DNA of 6,293 bases from Gammaproteobacteria bacterium (GTDB lineage: Bacteria; Pseudomonadota; Gammaproteobacteria; Pseudomonadales; UBA7434), in contig JAJRPK010000396.1 in NCBI GenBank assembly GCA_024280785.1, forward strand, positions 1 through 6,293. The letters are read 5' to 3'. Positions within the stretch are counted from its first letter, which is position 1; each line of letters starts with the position of its first letter. The notes below the pieces were generated by a model. The model made no database searches, was not told where the DNA came from, and worked only from the letters and a program-made list of their open reading frames with translations. Positions 1 through 5,480 of the stretch are shown one piece after another. A program made the position numbers and the translations under genes.

Positions 1-1071
1 ATACTCTTCTTCGTCATGATAAAAAACACTGTTCTTATAATTGACGTGCATATGGCGAACCAGCACCATTGCTACCGCCGCTACGGGCAGAGCTAGCAAA
101 ACACCCACAAAACCAAACAACTGCCCGCCGACCAACACGGCAAAAATAACGGCTACCGGATGCAAGCCAATTTTGTCGCCAACGAGTATTGGCGTTAAAA
201 AGAAACTTTCTAACATCTGTCCTACACCAAAAACTAACAACACCGGCAGCAGATAAATCCAATCATGGAACTGTACGACAGCGGCTATTCCTGCGCCCAA
301 GATACCCACTATAACTCCAAGGTAGGGAACAACGCTGGCCAAACCGGCAACCAGGCCTAAAAGTAACGCAAGATCTAGCCCTACCAAGGCCAAGCCCAAA
401 GCATATATTGTGCCCAAGGACATCATAATCAGTAATTGCCCACGTAAAAAGGCCCCTAATACCTGATCACATTCAACCACCAACTGACTAACAGTCTGGA
501 ACTGTGAACGCGGTAACAATTCACCAATATGTGCCACAAGCACATCCCAATCTCGCAACAAATAAAATGCCACGACGGGAATCAAAGCAATTGTTCCCAG
601 CCAAGCGGCAATAGCTACACTTGACCGAGTTAGCTGGGCTATTAAATGCCCAAAGATGCTACCGGCCTTCTGCCAATTTTGTTGCAAAGAAACTTTCATT
701 TGCTCCAAAAATTCAGAACTTTGCTCCATGCGAAAAAAACTTTGCAACCACGGCAATATCTTCTGCTGTATCCAATCAATATAGCCAGGAATTGCGTGAA
801 CTAACAACTCGACTTGTGCAACGATCATCGGCACAAATAAAAGTAAAAAGATCAGCAACAACAACGTTCCCAACGCAAACATCACGATCACGGCCCAACT
901 ACGAGACAAGCCTCTGAGTTCTAGACGGTCAGCCATGGGATCACCCAGATAGGCCAATAATGCAGCGATAACAAATGGCGTAAGTACTGGTTTCAGAACA
1001 TATACAAGAGCCATTAAAGCAACAACTACAATCAGCCAAAAGAGATTACTGGCAATTTTTTCGGTTATCAT
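1..1071 (-). CDS. AI-2E family (PerM-like) membrane permease, C-terminal end off the window
   Basis: I translated the minus strand from the ATG at 1071 and found 357 open codons with no stop before the left edge, so the gene is partial but probably nearly complete (the family is usually about 350-370 residues). Hydrophobic segments lie near residues 8-40, 59-82, 152-172, 208-260, 264-283 and 305-345. Family-like motifs are DPMADRLELRGLSR (about 44-57), FYLLRDWD (169-176), VVPYLG (247-252) and FLTPILVGDKIGLHP (291-305), then a glycine-rich last helix pair. AI-2E/PerM proteins are inner-membrane exporters or permeases with about eight helices; some are linked to autoinducer-2 or Na+/H+ exchange, but most have no proven substrate. 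The gene follows the DUF2066 gene by 54 nt on the same strand, so co-transcription is likely. An AAGG lies 7 nt before the ATG. Family assignment is firm; the substrate is unknown. Confidence 0.93.
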   Translation of the reverse strand, partial: MITEKIASNLFWLIVVVALMALVYVLKPVLTPFVIAALLAYLGDPMADRLELRGLSRSWAVIVMFALGTLLLLIFLLLFVPMIVAQVELLVHAIPGYIDWIQQKILPWLQSFFRMEQSSEFLEQMKVSLQQNWQKAGSIFGHLIAQLTRSSVAIAAWLGTIALIPVVAFYLLRDWDVLVAHIGELLPRSQFQTVSQLVVECDQVLGAFLRGQLLIMMSLGTIYALGLALVGLDLALLLGLVAGLASVVPYLGVIVGILGAGIAAVVQFHDWIYLLPVLLVFGVGQMLESFFLTPILVGDKIGLHPVAVIFAVLVGGQLFGFVGVLLALPVAAVAMVLVRHMHVNYKNSVFYHDEEEY

Positions 1072-1078
1072 GGGTACA

Positions 1079-1082
1079 CCTT
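1079..1082 (-). promoter_or_regulatory. Ribosome binding site of the AI-2E permease
   Basis: On the minus strand AAGG is followed by a 7-nt spacer and the ATG at 1069-1071. It supports this start over internal methionines, which would remove the first transmembrane segment. Confidence 0.5.
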
Positions 1083-1125
1083 GTATATATTTAACTTTCA
1101 ATTCGCCGCATAAATAATACTGTAG

Positions 1126-2316
1126 CTAGTCAGAAAAACTCCAGCGGTAGCTTAGCCGCCTACTCGCTAATTGTCCTTGCCAAACAAGGCGCCGATCCAA
1201 TTCTATTAATGAGCGAATATTATTTAAATTACTCGCCGATGAAAAACTGAAATAACAACGATCGTTATTAATATGGGTCAATTGCATATTGTCCAAACCC
1301 GCTATCTGCTGAAGGTATTCGCTCAATGCGACATAAGCTGCGTGACTTGTTACCTCCTTTATTTCTATGGTTAAGAGGCTCTCTTGATGAAGTCTTCCAG
1401 CGACAATAGCGTAATCGGCTGCCAGTTTATCCGCTACCAAATCAAAACCTAGCGCGTAAAAGCTCTCGATATCTTGCCCACGATATCTCTCTAGCGAATG
1501 CTGGCCCCGGTAGATAAGCAACCATTGTCCATACCAGGTTTTGTCTGCTGATTGTCCTAGCTTACCAACCAAGACTGCACCAACATCGTAGCGCGCCGAC
1601 GCTTTAGTGATAATCGATGAGGATAAACCCCATATATCATCAGCCGAAATACGGTTCAGCTCCTCTAAGTCCAGCAATGGTCGCACGATGGGAATACCAC
1701 GCACTTGTGCTTGCTCTAACAGCTGAGCACTATAAAAAGGGGAGTTCTCTGAGTTCACAATCTGAACGCCATCGACACTTTGATTGACCAACCAAATCAA
1801 AACTCCCGGACGATTAGCCTGCCAGTACGGTGCACCTGCATCTTTGAGCAATGCCGTCACGGCTTCCTCATGAAAATTTAAGTGTAACGTTAAGACTTCG
1901 TCTTGGGCTGAAATGCCTGCCAGTGAATCAAGCGATATCGGTCTTGTAACAAAAGCCTCTTCCCGTTCAGATGGTGACTTAGCGATAGGCCCATCGTACT
2001 TAGATCTTGCATACAAAAAGCTCGCAACATATTGATCGGCATTGGCCACCTTACTCTTGAGTTGAGGGTGATTTGTCATCACCTTGCGGTCCCCCGAAAC
2101 CCTGACAAACAGTATTTTCAAAGCTTCTTGGCTGGCAGCTCGACGATTGGATCGCGATTCTGACTCGACGCTCATCCGAACCTTAAATAAATCAACTTCC
2201 TCGCTGGCACTCACGTTACTTACCATCAGCGCTGGCAGTGCCGCATACAGCGTCAAAACCAACAGCGCTGCGGTGTAATCAGCAATGCTCCCAAAAGAAA
2301 GCAAAAATCTCGACAA
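1126..2316 (-). CDS. DUF2066 domain-containing secreted protein, function unknown
   Basis: This is a 396-residue protein of the DUF2066 family, which is widespread in gammaproteobacteria and has no established function. Residues 1-37 look like a Sec signal peptide: a short N-region with one Arg, a hydrophobic core at about 16-32, and a probable cleavage after Ala37 (NVSA before SEE). The mature part shows the family's N-terminal block RRAASQEALKILFVRVSG (58-75) and NADQYVASFLY (92-102). A central RPGVLIWLVNQ (169-179) and GAVLVGKL (246-253) with the Trp-containing stretch after it follow. No catalytic motif is visible. The start codon is TTG, chosen because a good GGAG lies 8 nt upstream, an in-frame TAA closes the frame shortly before, and the next Met (31) would destroy the signal peptide. 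It heads a likely two-gene unit with the AI-2E permease and is divergent from purM, an order I recall from Pseudomonas relatives. The protein probably acts in the periplasm or envelope. Confidence 0.88.
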   Translation of the reverse strand: MSRFLLSFGSIADYTAALLVLTLYAALPALMVSNVSASEEVDLFKVRMSVESESRSNRRAASQEALKILFVRVSGDRKVMTNHPQLKSKVANADQYVASFLYARSKYDGPIAKSPSEREEAFVTRPISLDSLAGISAQDEVLTLHLNFHEEAVTALLKDAGAPYWQANRPGVLIWLVNQSVDGVQIVNSENSPFYSAQLLEQAQVRGIPIVRPLLDLEELNRISADDIWGLSSSIITKASARYDVGAVLVGKLGQSADKTWYGQWLLIYRGQHSLERYRGQDIESFYALGFDLVADKLAADYAIVAGRLHQESLLTIEIKEVTSHAAYVALSEYLQQIAGLDNMQLTHINNDRCYFSFSSASNLNNIRSLIELDRRLVWQGQLASRRLSYRWSFSD

Positions 2317-2657
2317 AATAATATCTCCAACCTCTTAGATGGAACAAAATGTGTACAATTCATGATTTCTTATGGCTTTATTATTAGCCCAAACCCGTAA
2401 GCTTGAAATGCACAAACCGACTATACAAGGATCTGGACAGCCGCCGCAGAAAAAATCATGGCACTTCTTAGCAATGCAGCCAAATGCTCACTATGGAATA
2501 CTGTATCTCCGAGCATCAAACGGTACAATGGCTATCTTTGATGGCAACTTTAAAGACAACATTTCCAGCTCGAATCCAACGTAGTTGACCCCAACAAATA
2601 GGTGCTACTGCTGGATAACCCCACCTTAGCTCCACAATATAGGCTTCTGCACCATTT
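2317..2657. other. Divergent intergenic region between the DUF2066 gene and purM (341 bp)
   Basis: This region must hold the promoters for both divergent units, by inference from gene orientation. I could not find a sigma-70 pair with a good -35, -10 and spacer on either strand. Scattered partial matches are TAATAAT on the minus strand near 2380-2386, and TTGACC at 2585-2590 on the plus strand without a well-spaced -10. No palindrome resembling the E. coli PurR operator (ACGCAAACGTTTGCGT) is visible. A 70-codon open frame at 2372-2584 on the plus strand has no recognisable domain or ribosome site and is not called. A small inverted repeat GGCT/AGCC (2374-2389) flanks an AT-rich loop. The region is long enough to hold a 5' leader for purM, but I see no riboswitch consensus. 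Confidence 0.5.
2325..2328 (-). promoter_or_regulatory. Ribosome binding site that fixes the TTG start of the DUF2066 gene
   Basis: Read on the minus strand, GGAG is followed by 8 nt and then TTG at 2314-2316; a second purine-rich GAGG lies just upstream at 2331-2334. No ATG is available in frame between the upstream TAA and codon 31, so this site decides the start. Confidence 0.6.
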
Positions 2658-3710
2658 ATGAGTGACACCAACCCACCCGCTTCAACCGGACTTTCTTACA
2701 AAGATGCTGGCGTAGATATTGATGCCGGCAATGCATTGGTCGAAAAAATCAAGCATGTCGCTAAAAAGACCCGTAGGCCAGAGGTCTTAGGTGGCTTAGG
2801 TGGCTTTGGTGCACTATGCAAGCTACCTACCCATTATAAAAACCCGGTTTTGGTGGCGGGTACAGACGGCGTAGGCACCAAACTGAAATTGGCGCTAGAA
2901 GCTGGATACCATGACGGAGTCGGCATCGACCTGGTTGCCATGTGCGTCAACGACTTAATTGTTGCTGGTGCCGAGCCACTCTTTTTTCTCGACTATTACG
3001 CCACGGGAAAGCTCGACATTGATGTTGCCGCGACCGTAGTGGCGGGCATAGGCGAAGGCTGCCAGCAAGCGGGCGCCGCCCTTATTGGCGGTGAAACAGC
3101 TGAAATGCCGGGGATGTACGCTAAGGGAGATTACGACTTGGCCGGATTTTGTGTCGGCGTTGTTGAACAAGATGGAATCATAGATGGAACTAATGTTGCT
3201 GACGGTAACGCCATTATCGCACTAGCCTCTTCCGGCCCTCACTCTAATGGTTACTCTCTTATTCGGAAAATCATCGAACACGCCGAAGCGGACATCCAAC
3301 AGGACTTTGATGGCCGAACTTTAGCCGAAGCATTACTTGTTCCCACGCGCATCTATGTAAAGTCGATACTCGCCCTTATTAACGCCGTACAGGTACATGC
3401 TATAGCGCACATAACTGGTGGCGGACTGTTAGAAAACATCCCTCGAGTTCTCCCTGAGAACATGGTCGCTAGTATCGAAACCAACTCTTGGGATATACCC
3501 AAAATTTTTAACTGGTTGCAGCAAAAAGGAAATGTTAACGACACAGAAATGCACCGTACGTTTAATTGTGGAGTGGGAATGGTAGTGGTTATATCCGCCG
3601 ACAAAGTACCAGACGCACTAAAGCTACTACAAGACTTGGGTGAAACGGCATGGCAGATCGGTAGCGTTAGCTCCAAAGCTAATGGCGATCAGCAAGTGAT
3701 TTTACGTTAG
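2658..3710 (+). CDS. purM: Phosphoribosylformylglycinamidine cyclo-ligase (AIR synthetase)
   Basis: PurM closes the imidazole ring: FGAM + ATP gives AIR + ADP + Pi, step 5 of de novo IMP synthesis, in the cytoplasm as a homodimer. The protein has 350 residues, against 345 in E. coli, so it is full length. Diagnostic blocks in order are SYKDAGVDIDAGN (13-25), the nucleotide-site motif TDGVGTKL (69-76), DLVAMCVNDL (91-100), GGETAEMPGMY (144-154), GPHSNGYS (193-200), HITGGGLLENIPRVLP (251-266) and MHRTFNCGVGM (298-308). The start ATG fits the family, whose first conserved block begins a few residues later. Its ribosome site is weak: only an AGG about 14 nt upstream. purN follows on the same strand and in the classic order, so a purM-purN operon is very likely. 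No residue that I know to be essential appears to be missing. Confidence 0.98.
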   Translation: MSDTNPPASTGLSYKDAGVDIDAGNALVEKIKHVAKKTRRPEVLGGLGGFGALCKLPTHYKNPVLVAGTDGVGTKLKLALEAGYHDGVGIDLVAMCVNDLIVAGAEPLFFLDYYATGKLDIDVAATVVAGIGEGCQQAGAALIGGETAEMPGMYAKGDYDLAGFCVGVVEQDGIIDGTNVADGNAIIALASSGPHSNGYSLIRKIIEHAEADIQQDFDGRTLAEALLVPTRIYVKSILALINAVQVHAIAHITGGGLLENIPRVLPENMVASIETNSWDIPKIFNWLQQKGNVNDTEMHRTFNCGVGMVVVISADKVPDALKLLQDLGETAWQIGSVSSKANGDQQVILR

Positions 3711-3736
3711 TTAAGCCCTTATACCTGACGACAAAC

Positions 3737-3829
3737 ATGACAAATCAGCAAATAGATGGCCTGCCAGAAAATGGAGCTTCAGCAGGCAATGGAGCCTCAG
3801 CCAACAATGGAGCGTCAGCCAATGTCTGA
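3737..3829 (+). CDS. Possible 30-residue leader peptide overlapping the purN start
   Basis: A short open frame begins with ATG 26 nt after the purM stop and ends with TGA at 3827-3829. It is in a different frame from purN. It encodes MTNQQIDGLPE followed by three hexapeptides, NGASAG, NGASAN and NGASAN, then Val and stop. Units 2 and 3 differ at two bases, both synonymous in this frame but not in the purN frame. Of the five variable columns among the three units, three are third codon positions here. That pattern suggests this frame is, or recently was, translated. Its TGA overlaps the proposed purN ATG (ATGTCTGA), the arrangement seen in translational coupling. Against it, no clear Shine-Dalgarno sequence precedes the ATG and I recognise no homologue. 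It could instead be the detached N-terminal extension of PurN after a single-base shift. Confidence 0.35.
   Translation: MTNQQIDGLPENGASAGNGASANNGASANV
3770..3823 (+). repeat. Three tandem 18-bp repeats at the purN start
   Basis: Units are 3770-3787, 3788-3805 and 3806-3823, with consensus AATGGAGCNTCAGCCAAY. Units 2 and 3 match at 16 of 18 bases. Every unit contains an ATG in the purN frame immediately followed by a Shine-Dalgarno-like GGAG (sharing the G). The array therefore duplicates initiation-like signals. Being a multiple of three, its copy number can change without shifting either frame. Confidence 0.9.
3809..3812 (+). promoter_or_regulatory. Likely ribosome binding site of purN
   Basis: The GGAG inside the third repeat unit lies 9 nt before the ATG at 3822-3824. 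The copies in units 1 and 2 are 12 nt from the next ATG, which is less favourable. This is the main reason to prefer the start at 3822. Confidence 0.5.
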
Positions 3830-4499
3830 AATCGATGTAGCTTCCAGCAAAAAAACCTTAAAAGCTAAAATAGTAGTGCTGATTTCCGGCAGCGGCAGCA
3901 ACTTACAAGCGGTTATTGACGCCTGTAACAACGGCTTTATCAACGCCAATATAGTTGCAGTCATCAGTAACCGTGCAGATGCATACGGCCTAAACCGCGC
4001 CCGGCAAGCCGACATAGAAAATATCTGTATAGACCACACGGCATTCTCTAGCCGTGAATCATTTGACCAAAAACTTTTGTCGGTCATCGACACATTTGAG
4101 CCTGACTTAGTCATTTTAGCCGGATTTATGCGAATTCTAAGTAGTGAATTTGTGCACCATTACCAAGGACGACTGTTGAACATCCACCCGTCTCTGTTGC
4201 CAAAGTACCCAGGGCTAAATACTCACCAACGCGCCATCGATGCCGGAGACAAAGAAGCGGGAGTTACCGTGCATTTTGTCACCGCTGAACTCGACGGAGG
4301 CCCTACTGTCGTTCAGGCTAGCGTACCAATACACCCACACGATACCGCATCGGATATAGCCGGACGAGTATTAACTAAAGAGCACACAATTTACCCGCAG
4401 GCAATTGCCTTGATAATCGATAAGCGAGTTTCACTTACTAACGAAAAAGCGATGTTTGACAATGAAGAACTTCCCGTTGACGGTTACAGCCAGAACTAG
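3822..4499 (+). CDS. purN: Phosphoribosylglycinamide formyltransferase (GAR transformylase)
   Basis: PurN transfers the formyl group from 10-formyl-THF to GAR, step 3 of IMP synthesis, in the cytoplasm. From ATG 3822 the protein has 225 residues; E. coli PurN has 212. The phosphate-binding start KIVVLISGSGSNLQA (16-30), AGFMRIL, the catalytic block LLNIHPSLLPKYPG with Asn120 and His122, and HFVTAELDGGP with Asp158 are all present. They align without gaps to E. coli Asn106, His108 and Asp144. The frame stays open upstream, with other in-frame ATGs at 3756, 3771, 3789 and 3807; the longest version has 247 residues. I chose 3822 because the GGAG 9 nt upstream is the best placed, the extra residues are repeat-encoded and unlike any PurN I know, and the leader ORF stop overlaps this ATG. 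It follows purM and precedes a DUF3108 gene, probably in one transcript. Function is certain; the exact start is not. Confidence 0.96.
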   Translation: MSEIDVASSKKTLKAKIVVLISGSGSNLQAVIDACNNGFINANIVAVISNRADAYGLNRARQADIENICIDHTAFSSRESFDQKLLSVIDTFEPDLVILAGFMRILSSEFVHHYQGRLLNIHPSLLPKYPGLNTHQRAIDAGDKEAGVTVHFVTAELDGGPTVVQASVPIHPHDTASDIAGRVLTKEHTIYPQAIALIIDKRVSLTNEKAMFDNEELPVDGYSQN

Positions 4500-4509
4500 C
4501 AGTAAAGCC

Positions 4510-5349
4510 ATGCGATATAAGCGCCCAATCAAACTTATCGCTGGACTACGCCTTCTTGCTCTGTTTTGCATACTGGCGAGTCAGCTTGCCTGCACAGCGA
4601 CCACTATCCCGCCCTACGAGGCGACCTACACGACTAAGCTACGTGGGATAAAAATCACTGGGATTCGCAAATTCGAAATCACGGGAGAAAACACTTACAA
4701 AATAAGCTGGAAAGCTAAAGCCCTTTGGATGCGACTCAATGAATGGTCTGAATTCGAAATCATCAATAACAGGACAATTCGCCCACTTAGTTACCATTAT
4801 ACGAGAAAAGGTTTAGGTACTGATCGACCTGTTCACATTTATTTTGACTGGAAAAATGGAATCGCCAATGGCAGTAAGGGCAAGAAAGAATACCAATTCG
4901 ATTTACCTTCAGGAACACTTGATCGGCTATCGTATCAATTTCAGTTACAAATGGATTTACTTGAAAAACCCCGCAAAAAATCTTTTAGCTACAATGTAGC
5001 CAGCCATAACAAAATAAAAATCTACACGTTTGATTTTCAAGGTAATGAAACTATATCTACCAACTTAGGCTTGATCGATTCGTTAATTTATAGGCGGCAA
5101 AAAGAAAACAGAACAACTAATATTTGGTTTTCTCCAGCACAACATTATCTGCCCGTTCAAATCGAACAAATAGAGCGCGGAAAATCCTCTACCATAAAAA
5201 TTAAAAATTGGAAATCCAACGATATAATCAAACATCCTAAAACCGTAAACATTTCTTCGCTCAACAAAAGTTTTTCAAAATCTACAGAAACAACTGTCGT
5301 TGGCTTTAGCGAAAGTTCAGGCGAAAGCAGCAATGAAGATGAATTCTAA
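4510..5349 (+). CDS. DUF3108 domain-containing periplasmic protein, function unknown
   Basis: This 279-residue protein belongs to the DUF3108 family, often found just behind purN in Pseudomonas-like bacteria; its role is not established. Residues 1-30 form a probable Sec signal: basic MRYKRPIK, a hydrophobic core at 15-27, and cleavage near Ala27 or Ala30. Cys28 is not in a good lipobox, because the -3 residue is Gln rather than Leu. The mature part shows the family pattern: PPYEATY (34-40), a repeated-Gly strand start (LRGIKITG), then WSEFEI, IRPLSYHYTRKG, YFDWKNG, and late on YLPVQIEQIERG. The fold is expected to be beta-rich. The last 45 residues or so are an unusual Ser/Thr-rich tail ending in acidic NEDEF. 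Start codon: ATG 4510 lies 10 nt after the purN stop and gives a normal signal peptide. ATG 4462 or TTG 4456 would overlap purN and add 16-18 residues ahead of the basic region. No strong ribosome site precedes any of them, which fits translational coupling to purN. Confidence 0.87.
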   Translation: MRYKRPIKLIAGLRLLALFCILASQLACTATTIPPYEATYTTKLRGIKITGIRKFEITGENTYKISWKAKALWMRLNEWSEFEIINNRTIRPLSYHYTRKGLGTDRPVHIYFDWKNGIANGSKGKKEYQFDLPSGTLDRLSYQFQLQMDLLEKPRKKSFSYNVASHNKIKIYTFDFQGNETISTNLGLIDSLIYRRQKENRTTNIWFSPAQHYLPVQIEQIERGKSSTIKIKNWKSNDIIKHPKTVNISSLNKSFSKSTETTVVGFSESSGESSNEDEF

Positions 5350-5370
5350 AAAAAGTTAAGCAGCTTCAAC
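5348..5370 (-). terminator. Possible intrinsic terminator of the sulfotransferase gene
   Basis: Read on the minus strand, a short stem (GTT-AAG pairing with CTT-AAC, one bulged G, three-base loop) is directly followed by seven T. It lies about 110 nt past the sulfotransferase stop and touches the DUF3108 stop codon. The stem is short and AT-rich, so termination would be weak. Confidence 0.3.
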
Positions 5371-5388
5371 GTCCGCTACGCGCACAGC

Positions 5389-5405
5389 CTTAGGCTAGCC
5401 CTAAG
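5389..5405 (+). terminator. Hairpin in the convergent gap, possible terminator behind the DUF3108 gene
   Basis: There is a perfect 6-bp stem, CTTAGG with CCTAAG, around a CTAGC loop, 39 nt after the DUF3108 stop. No T-run follows on either strand, so it is not a canonical intrinsic terminator. It is the only GC-containing hairpin I could find in the 131-bp gap. The rest of the gap (5350-5480) shows no open frame of interest. Confidence 0.25.
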
Positions 5406-5480
5406 CCGCAATGAACCTACGTTTCTTAATGGCTTGCCAAAATCGGTGTAAAACACGCGTTGTGGATGTTCACAAACAAC

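Noticed and set aside
41..917. Open frames on the plus strand opposite the AI-2E permease (41-256, 621-917) and a minus-strand frame at 35-262
   Set aside because: They are shadows of the permease frame, which reads through all 357 codons with clear family motifs.
2372..2584. 70-codon open frame in the purM upstream region, plus strand
   Set aside because: It has no ribosome site, no recognisable domain and an irregular amino-acid mix. It fits a chance frame in a non-coding region, so it is noted only in the intergenic entry.
2955..4114. Minus-strand open frames opposite purM and purN (2955-3170, 3353-3676, 3815-4114)
   Set aside because: They lie antisense to strongly conserved enzymes and encode no recognisable protein.
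4456..4509. Earlier starts for the DUF3108 gene (TTG 4456, ATG 4462) overlapping purN
   Set aside because: They would place 16-18 extra residues before the basic N-region of the signal peptide, and neither has a ribosome site.
4600..4635. Lipoprotein reading of the DUF3108 protein at Cys28
   Set aside because: The residues before the Cys (Gln-Leu-Ala) do not match a lipobox, which needs Leu or similar at -3; ordinary signal peptidase cleavage fits better.
5460..5475. TTGTG/CACAA inverted repeat in the convergent gap
   Set aside because: The stem is only 5 bp with a 6-nt loop and no T-run beside it; this is likely to occur by chance.
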